A stretch of 64,000 nt of DNA from Saururus chinensis (GCA_035235625.1 CP141143.1:48243160-48307159), one strand, 5' to 3'. Counted from the stretch's first letter, positions 22,361 through 34,699 are shown. Notes: generated from the letters alone by a model not told the origin. Made by a program: numbers and translations.

Positions 22361-22378
22361 TATCACCGTTTCCGGGGA
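22361..22378 (+). promoter_or_regulatory. Athila-like primer-binding site
   Basis: TATCACCGTTTCCGGGGA lies six bases after the LTR. Athila and Tat elements commonly use TGGCGCCGTTGCCGGGGA, complementary to the 3' end of tRNA-Asp; the copy here resembles it closely. Confidence 0.7.
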
Positions 22379-22648
22379 CGATGTTGATTTGTTACTAAAT
22401 TAGCTTTAGGATAATTCTAGATACTTTAGTTTCAGTTTACTTAATTTTTTAGGTTAATTTTTAGTTTCTTACCTTCTTTTAATTTGATCTTGTAGGTTGA
22501 GTTGAAGGTGCTCTCTACACTTGTGGCCACAAGTGGACATTGGAAAACATAGTGCTTCTCTTCGGTTTGCATGATCCTTTTCCCTTTTTATTCTTTTTTC
22601 TTAGTTATTTTTACTTCTTCTTTCCCTTTTTATACTTAAAATTGTGTA

Positions 22649-24271
22649 GTGTGTTTGTGGTGTATGCGTAGTCGTCGCTCCTTACTCCCCCGATTAGTAC
22701 CGATTGACCCTGAGCCTGAGCGGACATCTAGGAGATCTGAGTTGCCCTCGACCTACATCCCTACACCCCCAAACTCTCCCACCAATTCCTCCACCCACAC
22801 TACCTCTACCCTCATCATGGCTGACCATCAGTTAGTAGATGCACCACTCAAAGCTCTAAGGGAGTATTACACTCCCAATGAGTACACCTCCCCTTCATGC
22901 ATTAGGTTGTCAGCGGTTGTTGCTCAAAATTATGAAATTAAGCCCAATGTTATTCAAATGCTTCCATCTTTTTATGGACTTAATAATGAAAACCCGTATA
23001 GGCGCCTAGATGACTTCTTGGAAATATGCACAACTTTTAAGCTCTCAAATTTAACCGATGAGGCTGTTAAACTTCGCCTTTTTCCTTTCACTTTGAAAGA
23101 TAAGGCTAAGGAATGGCTTCACTCTTTAGAGCCAGACACGATCACAACTTGGGCCCAAATGCAACAAGAATTTCTTAAACAGTACTTCCCTATAGGTAAG
23201 ACCAATCAAATGAGAAAGGCCATAACCACTTTTGCCCAACTTCCCACTGAACAGTTCCATGAGAGTTGGGATAGACTTAAGGACCTTCTTAGGAGGTGTC
23301 CTCATCATGCTGTCCCTAAGTGGCAATTAGTGCAACGTTTTTATGAGGGTCTTACTAAACAAAATTGTCATCTTGTTGATGCAAGTTGCGGGGGTACCTT
23401 TTTGCTAAAAAATGAAAATGAGGTCTGGAAACTTTTTGAAGACTTAAGTGAAAATTCTCTTCAACATGCTGCGTTGAATAGAAATGAGAGTGGACTATCT
23501 ACCTTGAACAATGCCCCCTCTAGGGGTGGCTTGTATGAAGTCAAAAACCCATTAAACATCTCCTCTAAGGTTGATACTTTAAGTAGGAAGCTGGACCTCC
23601 TTATGACTTCAACACAACAACCTACTCCCTTCACTCAAGATGCATGCACAATATGCCTTAGCCCAGCCCATACTATCATGGAGTGCTCCTCTACCTCTCA
23701 ATTTCCTGAGCTTGTCTAAGACCATGTGAATGCCACCCAATCCTTCCTTAGGGTTGAGAATAATCCATTTTCAAACACATATAACCCTGGGTGGAGGAAT
23801 CATCCTAACTTTTCCTGGAGGGCACAAAACCAAGGGGTTGTAGGCAACCAACCCCCTAGGCAAACATTCCAAGTCCCACCAGCCCATATCCACCAACCTC
23901 AAGTCCAACATCCATATGTCCAACCCAATAGGAGTTCAAGTTTTGAAGAAAAGGTCTTAAGTGCCCTGCAAGGCATTCAATCTCAATCCCAACTCCTCCA
24001 CTCTCACACACAATCTATAGCAAAGTTAGAAGCCCAAATTGGACAACTAGCCAATGCTATCAATAAGAGAGAGATGGGGACTTTGCCAAGTCAACCTATA
24101 CAAAACCCTAAAGGTCAATTTCTAGTAGAGGGAGCTTCTCTCTCTAATGAACAAGTTAATTCTATAATGACCCTTAGGAGTGGGAAAATTATTGATAAGA
24201 GTGTTGGGGGGACACCAGTGACAGATGATAGGAGTGAGGAGTTAGAGAGGGCAGCCCCTAATGAGCCTTAA
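22649..24271 (+). pseudogene. Athila-like gag
   Basis: The retrotransposon-gag core is clear: YGLNNENPYRRLDDFLEIC, RLFPFTLKDKAKEWLHSL, EFLKQYFP and ESWDRLKDLLRRCPHH. A C-terminal glutamine-rich region with a heptad-like QSQLLHSHTQSIAKLEAQI follows, and ends at the MTLRSGKIIDK motif found at the gag end of many Athila-like elements. It is a fossil. Confidence 0.92.
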
Positions 24272-24394
24272 GTAAAAGTTAGTTCACCACATGAGAAGGA
24301 GTTTGTATCTCCTTCCCCTTCCTCAGAGCCACAGTCTAAGACCACTTCCGCTAGATCTTATATCCCTAGGGCACCTTTTCCTCAGTGTCTTGAC

Positions 24395-25222
24395 ATGACC
24401 CCACCATTTAGAAAGAGCACAGCTAGGACTGATGAGATTCTTGAGACTTTCAAAAAAGTCCAAATTAATCTCCCCCTCTTAGAAGCCATTAAACAAGTCT
24501 CTGCTTATGCTAAGTTCCTCAAAGACCTATGCACTCATAAGCGTAAATCCAAGACCCATGTGTCTAAGAAGGTCTTCCTCACCGAGGAAGTTAGCTCTCT
24601 TTTGAAGTTTGACACCCCACCTAAGTATAAGGACCTTGGAGTGCCCACTATTTCTTGTGTCATAGGCGATCACTCCATTCATAGAGCCTTCCTTGACCTT
24701 GGTGCGAGTGTAAATCTACTCCCTTACTCGGTGTATGAATAATTAGGGTTAGGTGAATTGCAGCCTACACCAGTTACCTTGCAGCTAGCTAACCATTCTA
24801 TGCGTAAGCCTCGGGGAGTAATTGAGGATGTCTTAGTGAAAGTTGACCGGTTCTTTTTCCCCATTGATTTTATTGTTTTAGATATGGAAACCAGTGCCAA
24901 CTCCACACATCAGATTCCTATCATTCTAGGTCGCCCTTTCCTTGCCACAGCTAATGCATGTATAAATTGTAGGACGGGGGTAATGGAGATGACCTTTGGG
25001 AACATGAATGTGCACCTAAATGTTTTTGATGTGTCTAACAATTTACCTACAATCTCTAATGCTAAATGTTTTATGGTAGATAGTTTTACATTTGATGCTT
25101 ATAATAGAGGTCCATCTTTTGGAGAATCAGCCCATAATCAAGTTGTGCCTTCTAATATTTTTGAACCATCATTTTGGAGACTTAAGAGAAGAGCCAATGC
25201 CAATATCTACCACCCACCTTGA
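24395..25222 (+). pseudogene. Athila-like aspartic protease region
   Basis: Translation shows the usual sequence before the protease (YAKFLKDLCTHKRK), then PTISCVIGD, the active-site region FLDLGASVNLLPYSVYE, and IPIILGRPFLATANA. No reverse transcriptase follows. It is a fossil with few breaks. Confidence 0.9.
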
Positions 25223-26970
25223 TATATTTGAGAATGTTGGCATTGTCTGGCTGAAGACAATAAACTTAGCGCTTCTTAGGAGGCAACCCATGTTTTTGAT
25301 ATATTTCTTTTCCTACATTTTGTTTATCTTTTTTAGTTTATTTAGGTTTTATTTACTTATTTTTCTCAGCTTTTATTTTCTTTTATTTTTATAGTTTTTG
25401 TTGTTATCTCTTTTCTGGGAGCTTGGTATTTTAGGTTTGGGAAATTGCTCTTTATATGTATGTTTCTCATGTTTTCTCCAATCCTATGTACTTCAATTTC
25501 AGATTAGTGGATTAGTTATACTCTCAGGTGATATCTTTCTTTCCCTCTCTTACTTATTCTTGTCATTGTAACATATTTTCTTTTACATTGAGGACAATGT
25601 TCAGTTTAGGTTTGGGGGTGTAGAAATATAAGTATTTTTTTTCTCGATTTTTTTTTGTTTTTATTTTCTTTTAAGTGGTTTTTATTGCTTATTTTCTTTT
25701 AAAAGCATATGTCTGTTTTTAAAGAGATCAATTTCATGAAGAAAGTTCAAGTAATTAATTAAGTGATGAAAATGATTAAGTGAGTAATTTCTATTTTATT
25801 TTCTTTATCTTGGATAATTGTGCTTATATTTTTAAATCACATTTCACACACTTGAAACTTGTAGGAATATAATTTTATGATTTATTACTTGTAATCTTAG
25901 TGGGATATCTTTAACTAAGCATATTTTTGAAAACTTGACAATTGAGTAATTTTTAATGTTTTATGATAGATCTTTATGCTTGGCTATTATTTGAAAAAAA
26001 ATGGGATAAGTGTGTGATGAAAAAAAAAAAAAGTTGAAAAAAAAAAAGAATGAAAAAAAAATTGATGAAAAAAAAGAGTAAAGGTTTGTTTCTCTTTTCA
26101 CTGAGTAACCGGACCTTGTGCCTAGGCAAGTATAAGGGATCGCGTCAAAAGGTGAAAACTTGAGATAAATTCTTTTATGACTTACTTGGTTTTGTAGCTT
26201 TTATAGTTCGAGTTATTAAGCCTGAGGGGTGTTTCAACACCTAGTGCCTTGAGCCAACTGGATTAGGGATACTGGCCTAACGCTTGTTACATGGACTATT
26301 TAGAAAGCTTAATAGAACTAAGTATTGCACAAGTCATATTTTGAGGTATATTATGATCTTATTCCCTGAATTTAATTAAAATTTGAAGGCTATTACATGA
26401 GGGTTTATTATGAGATGTTAAAGATGAAAGATTGTCATTGTTATATTTTTGAGTTAGTTAACTTTAATAAGCTGGTTAATGGGTCACATAAGATATGCTT
26501 GTTAATAAAGAGTGAAATTGTATAACTACAAAGTTTCTACACTTTATGTTTTTGAAATGTATATATGTAGTTGCACAATTATTTCTAAGATGAGGTTATA
26601 GAATGGATGATTCCTTACTTGAAAGTGATCAGATTGATATTATTTACTTGTGTCAAGTATTTGTGGTTGATTCTTTTTAAAATTAGTTATGTGTTTTTAA
26701 GAGAAGATTGTTTTTTTTTAGAATTTTTGTTTTCTTGTTTTATTTTATTTATTTTCTTAGGTTTAAATGTTTGTGGGTATCATTGCTGCAAACCCTCACG
26801 AGACACAACTCGTCCAACTAGGGACACCTAGGGGTTTAAAGGCTTGTTGCATACGCTAAATGCAATCGTGATTCTCTACGAAAGTGGCATTTATTTATTT
26901 TTCTAGATTAGTTGTTTTCTTTTATTTTTGTTTTGCTCGAGGACTAGCAAAATATAGGTTTGGGGGTATT
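25223..26970 (+). other. Athila-like 3' non-coding region with two polypurine-like tracts
   Basis: AT-rich, without protein content. GAGGACAATGTTCAG followed by GGTTTGGGGGTGT lies at about 25591-25621, and a second GGTTTGGGGGTATT lies at 26957-26970 directly before the LTR. The latter is the polypurine tract for plus-strand priming; the former is a duplicate or internal tract. A poly-A-rich stretch lies at 25995-26080. Confidence 0.75.
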
Positions 26971-28123
26971 TGATAAGTATAATTTATACGTTATTTTATC
27001 CTTAATTATTCTACTATTTAGTCTCATTTAAGAGTTAATATAGGTTAAATAATTAGAAATTAAGTTTAATTAGGTTAGGAAATGCTTCCATGATGATTTG
27101 AATTAAATTGGCTTATTTTACAGATTCTTCATTGGCGTTCGAACGGCCTCACCAACCGATCAATCGGTTACACGTAAATTTGAAGAAAATTCAGTTCAAG
27201 CGTTTGAACGGGCATGCAGGGCGATCAATCGGCATAACGCGCAGATTCCTTATTTCACCCAATTTTGAATCCTTTTCATATACAACTCTTTCTTACGGAT
27301 CTAATGCCTATATAAAGACATAATTGGCTCGAAATTGGGAGTTATCAAGTAGATTTTCTGAAGAGAAGAAGGAAGAAGAAGATGGAGAAGAACTCAAAGC
27401 TTTTAATGAAGATTCAAGTGCTTTCTTCTACTATGGAAGGCTAGACTTTTCTTTTACTTAGGAGTTGATGAAGCTATAGATAAGTTTCAGTTTCTTTTCT
27501 TTTTAATTTAGATCTCAGTTGTGAATTATGACAATTGTATGATAAGGATTTCCTTTTTAATGGAAGAGCTTTTCATGTTTATTCAATTCTATGTTAATTT
27601 ATCGTCTTGTAGATGATAGATTGATGTGGTTTTGATATTTACATCAATTCTAATTTCTGTGATTTAGATGAGATGGTCATGCAATAGTTTTAATGTTCAG
27701 ATAATTAATGACTTGGATGAGTTATACTAAGATTAGACAGGTCATGCCTATAGCTATTTAGTGTAGATGATTCGTGCTATTGTCGAAGATAGTTCATGCC
27801 ATGGAAGTTAATTAATGATTCTTTCTGAAGTAATTCTAGCTTGTAGCTGAGAATACTTGTTCATATTCACACTAGATTTAGATTAAAAGTGAAGGAATTG
27901 TTATGGTTCTATAGTGGATTTGATTTCCTAAGTAAATTTCATCACATTAATCTCTTACTTTTAAACTAGTTGTTTTCTTTTCCTTTACTTAATTTAAGTT
28001 TAAGTTATTTTAGTTTTAAACCAGCAAATTCCTATTTAGATTTAGTAATAATTCATCCATCCCTGAGGTTCGACAACCCTTAAATACTCATCCTAGTACA
28101 ATTACCTTAATTATAAACGATCA
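26971..28123 (+). repeat. Athila-like 3' LTR
   Basis: 1153 bp, TGATAAG to CGATCA, aligned with 21184-22354 throughout apart from a short gap near the right end. Its right flank GCGGT repeats the left flank. Confidence 0.95.
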
Positions 28124-28943
28124 GCGGTGGGGGGAGGGGCCGGAGGTAGGGGCCCATAGCTAGCCGGAAGAGAGGGACACCATGAGTGGAGGGTAGTGAG
28201 GGCCGTCGCCGGGGGTAGACCTATGGTGGGGGCGGCGGGGGCGAGAGAGAGAGTGGCTTCTTTGGCAAGGAGAAGCATCCAAAGTTCCGAGAGAGGAATG
28301 CTAACACCGCGAGCACAAAGGGCGGCGGAGAAGACAAAGTATGCACCGAAGAGACCGTTTAATGTCTTATGAAAGAGGTCAAGGTCCGAGATGGGAGCCC
28401 CAACGGCGAAAAGTTGATCCGCGTAGGCTTTAAGGCCATCGAGATATGCTGTCATAGTGTCATCGCCTTGGACGTAGGCGGCAAGATGTTCTTTCACGTT
28501 GAGGATGTGAGCCGGGAAGGTAGAGAGGAAGCGATCTTCGGCTACGGTCCAAAGGGCAATGGCGGACTCAAGGCCTATGAAGTAGCCGAGCAGGGAAGGG
28601 GAGATGGTGGCACGAATGGCAGTGAGGAGTACTCGATCAATGCTGCGCCATTGGGCGACGGTAGGGCGGGCAGCAAAGTCGCTAGTGGCCGGGCCGGGGT
28701 GGAGCCATCAAGGAACCTCATGACACCATAACCCTCAAGGAGGTCGCGGACTTGAATCAGCCAAATGAGGAAGGTGTTGGAGTCGTAGTGTATGGTGACA
28801 AGTTGAGGGAGATGAGAGCTAAGTAAGCGAACCACCATTGGCACGGGAGCGAAGAGGTCATCTATTGTCGTGGAGGGGGGTGGGGAAGAAGGAGAGCCAG
28901 GGGCTAGACCAGACACGGTCATAGAGTGGCCAGGAGACACCAT
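28124..28943 (-). pseudogene. Copia-2 gag, N-terminal part
   Basis: Minus-strand sequence begins near 28943 and contains the copia gag core (HYDSNTFLIWLIQVRDLLEG, RFLDGSTPARP, then MKEHLAAYVQGDDTMTAYL and ADQLFAVGAPISD). It ends at the Athila-like insertion. It is a fossil with some breaks. Confidence 0.85.
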
Positions 28944-29737
28944 GAGTTGGGACTAATAGAGACTGTGCGTAGGGGGGAGGGCAGAGAGGACCAGAGGATG
29001 TGGACGCAACTGGCAGCTAGAAAGGTGAGGTCTTTCTGGAAGGAGGACTGTGGAGGCGATGGGCTGGGGCCAGGACGGTGGTGTGCTGGTGGGACTAGTA
29101 GATGATGCCGGCTCGGACGGGGCGGCGAAGGTTTGGAGCGGATCTGGACAGTGCGGCGCTGGATCGGAGCAAATCTGGACAGGGCGGCCCTGGGGGGAAA
29201 AGAGGGTCGGTGATTAGACCGGAGTAGATCTGGACGGGGCGGCGCCGGATTGGAGTGGATCTGGACAGGGAGGCGCTGGATTGGAGCAGTTCTGGATGGG
29301 GCGGCACCGGGGGGAAAAGAGGGCTGGCGATTAGACCAGAGCAGATCTGGAGGACATCTGAAGTGGGACGAGCAGGGCGGATCCGGTTACGTGGATCTGG
29401 AGTGGGAGGAGGTGAATTGAGCAGGAGGCTGGCAAGCGGAGCGAGAGGCGACTCCGGTGGGAAGGGAGACCGACGAGCGGGGCTAGAGGAGGGCTGGAGC
29501 ATGAGGGGCAGAGGGTCGATCCAGAGGGCGGGTAGGGTGCCGGTAGTAAGGGGAGTCCGGTGAAGCGGAGAACACAGGACAGGGGGAAGGGGGTTGGCCG
29601 ACGAGAGGGACGGCCGGCGAACGGATAAGGGTGTCAGATTGAGGGAGAGCGCCGGAGAGTTTGCTGCCAGACGGGAGAGTTTGCCGGCGAACGGTTTATG
29701 GAAAACAGAAAGGGAGATCAAGTCGTTGGGCAGAAAA
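28944..29737 (-). other. Copia-2 leader with a ~120-bp tandem repeat
   Basis: GC-rich sequence between the primer site and gag. From about 29130 to 29350, a unit of about 120 bp containing GGGGGGAAAAGAGGG and GATTAGACC is present nearly twice, with shorter GATCTGGAC repeats inside. Long Ser/Pro-rich reading frames here reflect composition; I do not treat them as genes. Confidence 0.65.
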
Positions 29738-29749
29738 GCTTTGATACCA
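29738..29749 (-). promoter_or_regulatory. Copia-2 primer-binding site
   Basis: TGGTATCAAAGC on the minus strand directly follows the LTR end TGTTTTCA. It closely matches the initiator tRNA-Met site TGGTATCAGAGC used by most plant copia elements. Confidence 0.9.
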
Positions 29750-29951
29750 TGAAAACATGCAAAAGATAGTATTTCATTACAGAATACAACTGTTTATAAA
29801 TACAAGTATGTATTTCCCATTAGGGAATACACAAAAGATACAATCATGTATTTCCACAAGGAGAGGATGTAGTGACAAATAGATGGAGGTGATAACAAGG
29901 AGAGGGGAGTCTAGGATTGCCAATGTGGCAAGGGAGGAGGTGTCCTTAATA
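29750..29951 (-). repeat. Copia-2 right LTR (5' LTR)
   Basis: 202 bp, inner edge TGAAAACATGC, outer edge CCTTAATA, then the TATTT target duplication. It differs from the left LTR at about one position in ten. Confidence 0.93.
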
Positions 29952-31229
29952 TATTTAACTACCATAAATCCTGAATGCCTTAGCTCCATCACTAAACTTA
30001 CAATGCATTCATACTATTCTTCAACTTACTCGATGGATAGCTGAACTAAATATTTCCGTTAAGTAGTCAACCTCATCAAGAGAACAACAATAAATTAAAT
30101 AGATTAATATCGTAGGAAATAAACAAAGACAATCCTTTTTGAACTGAAAGTATGTATGCGTCCACCAAAACTTTAAACTTTTTATACCCCCAGGCAGAGG
30201 ACCCACTTTTTATCTCGGCCTTCTCATATTTGTAAATTCTTTCTTGCTAGATCCAACAAAAAGAATTAAACTTGATTGGCAACAACGACTTAATATTATC
30301 ATCGGCATTGCAAGGGGAGTTCAATATCTTCATGAAGACTCACAGCTCAAAATCATTCATAGAGATTTAAAAGCCAGTAATATATTGTTAGATGATGAGA
30401 TGAATCCCAAAGTATCAGACTTCGGAATGGCAAGAATATTTGGAAGCAAGCAAAATCATCATAATACAAGCCGAGTTGTGGGTACATAGTAAGCCCGATC
30501 AATTCTTTCCTCTCAATTTTCATAATTTTTCTCTTTTGTATCACCCTCTTAATATATTTTCCATTAATTATTATACAATTAATTTTTGGAAATCCAACAG
30601 TGGCAATATGGCTCCTGAGTATGCTTGCAAGGTCTTTTTTCAGCAAAGTCTGACGTATACAGTTTTGGAGTTATACTTTTAGAGATTCTGAGTGGAAAAC
30701 GAAATACAGGTTTCTATCTCTCCAAAAATGCCCGCAGTCTCCTTGAATATGTAGGTGTTAGCTACTTTTACCGCCATTACTACTATTAATGTTGTTGTTA
30801 TTGTCATTACTGTTGTTGCTATTATAACACTATTATTACGGGTCTCATCGTCACTGAATAGAAATTTCATGGCTGATTTATGTGCAGTATTTCAGGCTTG
30901 GCAATTATGGTGTCAAGGCAAACCATTAGATTTGATTGATCCACTCATTATCATGTCATATTCTGCAAATGAAGCACTAAGATGCATTCATATAGGCCTA
31001 TTATGTGTTCAACAAGATGCCGCAGACAGACCCACCACGTCATCAGTAGTTTTGATGCTTGCAACTGCCTCCATTGACCTTCTAAAGCCTACACAACCAG
31101 CATTTTCTGTTGGCAGAGAAGTTATACAGCGAAGTCAATCTTCCACAAGCGGAAAGAGTTGTTCCATTAATGAGATTACAGTCTCCTATGTTGAACCACA
31201 CTAGGCTACTCACATTTATACTCTCATAT

Positions 31230-32166
31230 TATAGAGTGGTTTATCAACGAAAGCAATGTGATGATGTAAGCCCTAAGGGTGACACATTGATAAAAAAAAT
31301 TAAACTTTAAATAATTATCTCAATACTTGTATATGAAAAATCATTCACATAAAAAATAAACATGATCAAGAGGCTATTAATCAAATTAAATTGAATAGAG
31401 GAGCAGCCACATATGCCTTGAACCTTCACGCAGATGCCCGATGGATCAATTGAATATCAATTCAATTAAAGGGAAAAGAGGATTACCTTAAGGATGTGTA
31501 TATCCCTCACAAATCTAATGCAATGTCTTGTAGACTTCTTTGATGGAGTGCCCTAACCCTTCTTCTTCAATCCTTTTGAGGATTTAGATGATACAACCTC
31601 CAAGACAATCACCAAACAATGGAGGATGGAGAGGGAGATACAGGGGGGCGGCAAGCTCTTCTTTCTCCTTTTCAATGTGCAACACACCAAGTAGAGAGGG
31701 AGAGAGGAGGAGTGATGGGGACAGAGGGGAGAAAGAATGGGGAGTGCCTCAAGTTATGTCTTCCCCTATCTTACTTTTGAATTTATACTCTCTCTCCTAC
31801 TTGGGCTCTAATTAATTAGGCCTCCAATCAAAGTTCTACAAGATTAACATAGAGGGTTTGAGACAATAGGAGTGAGCTCTATTTTTTATAGCCCATAGAG
31901 GTTTGAGCCCCTACACAGAGTAATGTCTGTGACGGGGTTGACCCCTCGCTAACCATGGATTTGGCCAATGTCACTAATTCTCCTAGTCACATGTCTAGTA
32001 TGTATGTGTGATGGATGTCGGTCCCAAGAAAATATGTGTCACAATGGTTAATGTAAAGTCAGCACAATTGCCCCCACCATCCTTGGACCCTGAAGCCCGT
32101 ACTGACTCACCCGAACTACGAACAAGGATGGACAATATGGGCTTGAGCACGTGCCATGGTCCAACA
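31230..32166 (-). repeat. Copia-3a left LTR (3' LTR)
   Basis: Outer edge TATAGAGTGG (TGTAGAGTGG in copia-3b), inner edge GGTCCAACA. It aligns with 36447-37259 and 53733-54616. It includes a purine-rich stretch at 31680-31740. Confidence 0.8.
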
Positions 32167-33369
32167 TTACCTACTATAGGTGAAAGGCTCATATGGTCCA
32201 ACAATTACTTACGTTAGTCAAAGACCAATGCTATGAGAGTATTGTGTAAATAGATCTGTTGTTAAGGCCTTAGTGAACAGATTCACCAACATCTCAGTAG
32301 TACGAATATGACACAATCACTTTTTCTCTCTGTAGCATGTCAAATATATAATAGTAATGCACTTCAATGTGCTTACCTCTAATATTGATCTCCATGTTTC
32401 TAAGTGTCAACACTATCGTCAAATTATAGTAATAAATCTGAACAGGAGCATCAATCCAATTTTCTAGTCCCAATCTAGCTAAAAATTCCTTTTATCAAAA
32501 CTGCATGTGAAGTTACTATATTGCAATGCATAAAAACTTAGCTTCCATCGTAGACTTATAAACACTCTTTCATTTCTTACTTGCCCACAATATAGGCCCG
32601 CCTCTAAACATAAAGACAAATTCGGCTATAGATTTCATGTCATCTGGATCCCCTACATAGTTTTAATCATTATATTTAGCTAATGACAGACTTTCTATAT
32701 GATAAGTGAGTTTTAGATTCTTAGACCCTAAAAGGTACCAGAAAACTTTTTTCACTACTTGTCAATGTTGAAGTCTAGTGTATGGTTGGTAGCTGCTCAG
32801 TAAGCCTACCACAAACTCAAGTCAGGTCTAGTACAAGTTATGGCATACATGAAGCAGCCAATAGCTTGTACATATGGCATTGACTCGATCCAGAGCCTGC
32901 TTCCTCTGTCCAAGGAGCCATGCTCTTAGACAACACAATACCCTTGTATATAAATATTGGTCATTCAACCAATGACATTGAAGTTTTTTAGATCACTCTC
33001 TTTGTATTGACTCTTGAGATATATTTAACTTCCTAGTTTTTTTATCCCTGTCAATTTTCATCAAAGGATGTAATATGCCTCACCCATATCTTTAATCTCA
33101 AACTAGGCTTTAAGCCATTCTTTCAACCTGACAATCGTACTTAAGTCATTGTCCATCAAGAGTATGTCATCTACATAAAGTGACAATATCATATACCTAG
33201 TCCCATCCTAAAAGGTATAAACACAGTGATCATGTTCATTTATTATGAACACATATTCACTAATCACCTTGTGAAAATTAAAGTATTATTACCTTAGATA
33301 TTGTTTAAGGTCATACAATGATTTTATTAGCTTGCACACCTTGTGTTTTTCTCTGGGAACTATAAAACC

Positions 33370-33564
33370 CTAATGTTGTTTAATGTAAATCTCTTCAACT
33401 AAATCTCCATTTAGGGAAACAGTCTTTATATCTATCTGAGGCAACTCTAAATCAAAATTAGTAACAAATGCTAAGAGACATCTAATTGAGTCAAACCTTA
33501 GCATAGGTGAATATGTCTCTTTATAGTCCATCCTATATATTTGGGTGAACCATTTGGCCACCAA
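33370..33564 (-). pseudogene. Copia-3a reverse transcriptase segment
   Basis: The best preserved reverse transcriptase segment of this element: MVAKWFTQIYRMDYKETYSP, LPQIDIKTVSLNGDLVEE and IYIKQH correspond to the palm region with the first catalytic Asp. It is a fossil. Confidence 0.85.
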
Positions 33565-34423
33565 TCTCGCTTCGTACTTACCTATTGAATAGTCTTCCTT
33601 AGGGTTTTTTTTTTTTGAAGATATATTTACACCCTACAGGCTTTCACCTATCTACTATCACCCAAACCTTATTCTTTAGGATTTAATCTATTAGCATTCT
33701 ACCATTCTTGAGCGTCTAGAAGACTTTAAGCTTACTCAAGGGTAATTGGGTCAACTAGAACAGGTTCATCCAATGTAAAATTGTCTTCCCCTAGTATTAT
33801 AGAAGCCCCTCAATTAGGTTGAAGGTCTTCTTTCCCTTAATGCCCTTTGTTCTTGGTTGGTTTGAATTTAACCTGGTCCAATTACTTCCTCAAATGTAGT
33901 ACTAGAACTAGTCTCTTTTACTATCTCGAATAAATTAACTCATTTATTATGAACATTAGGATTTAATTATTCTTTTAAAAAATAAGCATCTTTAGATTCT
34001 ATAACCCTACTATATCATCTGTGTGGTGAACCACAAATATGTACCCCTTAGAGTGGTCACAGTAACAAATAAAGTTGCACTTTATGGTTTGAGGATCTAA
34101 CTTAGACTTAAGCTAGTCAGGGACCTTTACATGTGCCTTGGACCCCCACATTTCAAAGATGACCTAAGCTTGGGCTTCGACCTATCGATAATTCATAAGG
34201 TGTCCATTAGACTACCTTTGTAGGTACATAATTAAGGATGAATGCGTTAGTGTTTAAAGTGTAACCCTAAAAATTTGTTTTTGATTCAGACTGATTTAAC
34301 ATTGATCTGACCATGTCTATAAGCATCCTATTACGCCTTTTCCCCACTCCATTTTGGTGAGGAGTATCGGGGAGTGTGTCTTAATGCATTAGTCCCTAAT
34401 CGGTACAATAATTTTTAAACATA

Positions 34424-34699
34424 TCAGGGTGTACTCACTACCCTATCAGTCATTAAGACTTTGACCTTCCTGCCTAACTGGGTCTCCACTTTAGTTTTAA
34501 ATTCCCTAAATTTATCTAGGTCATCAGATTTTCTATTTATTAGATACATGTACCTACATCTTGAATAGTCCTCTATAAAAGTTATAAAGTAGGTCATGCC
34601 TTTGTGGGTCTGAACATTCAGGGGCCCACAAATGTCTAAGTGAACTACCCCTAATAGTTTACTTGCCCTTTGTCCCTTTTGAAAGGATTGTCTACTCAT
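34424..34699 (-). pseudogene. Copia-3a integrase segment
   Basis: LLGVVHLDICGPLNV, YFITFIEDYSRCRYMYLI and LGRKVKVLMTD match the start of the copia integrase core. It is a fossil of the same element. Confidence 0.87.

Larger units (their letters stand above)
21184..28123 (+). mobile_element. Athila-like Ty3/gypsy element with complete ends, gag-protease type
   Basis: 6940 bp with LTRs at 21184-22354 and 26971-28123 and a perfect 5-bp duplication GCGGT (21179-21183, 28124-28128). The primer site resembles the tRNA-Asp site of Athila and Tat elements. Gag and an aspartic protease are seen; reverse transcriptase, RNase H and integrase are not recognised, so it looks non-autonomous. A polypurine tract (GGTTTGGGGGTATT) adjoins the right LTR. 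LTR difference is roughly 3-4% over the first ~470 bp by eye, mostly C/T and G/A changes, so it is fairly young. It is broken, with a few defects in coding parts. Confidence 0.95.
15519..29951 (-). mobile_element. Ty1/copia element (copia-2), broken, with two nested transposons
   Basis: Minus-oriented element in CRK intron 4, flanked by TATTT at 15514-15518 and 29952-29956. Two 202-bp LTRs bound it. Without the nested hAT (17340-19591) and Athila-like (21184-28123) elements it is about 5.2 kb, a usual copia length. Parts from right to left on the minus strand are LTR, tRNA-Met-type primer site, long leader, gag (split by the Athila-like element), integrase, reverse transcriptase (hAT nearby), RNase H and LTR. 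Its LTRs differ at about 20 of 202 positions by my count, so it is older than the Athila-like insertion. It is broken, with more than ten defects. Confidence 0.93.
4712..31204 (+). pseudogene. Cysteine-rich receptor-like kinase, decayed kinase-domain copy
   Basis: Paralogue of the intact CRK at 43489-53707. Recognisable exons are exon 3 (4712-4882 and 14030-14055, split by copia-1), exon 4 (15163-15353), exon 5 (30251-30488, with HRDLKASN and DFG), exon 6 (30601-30750) and exon 7 (30896-31204, ending SYVEPH). Exons 1 and 2 are absent, so signal peptide, DUF26 domains and membrane helix are lost. Exon 3 has lost its splice donor (TTATG in place of GTATG). Exon 4 is 20 bases shorter than its paralogue, removing part of the hinge region. 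Exon 6 is one base shorter, which shifts the frame after the APEY motif. Copia-1 sits in the glycine loop and copia-2 in intron 4. It cannot encode a receptor; exon 7 and exon 5 remain nearly identical to the live copy. Confidence 0.93.

Noticed and set aside
29095-29721. Ser/Pro/Leu-rich 208-residue frame
   Set aside because: It overlaps the GC-rich copia-2 leader and its tandem repeat; no similarity to a known domain.
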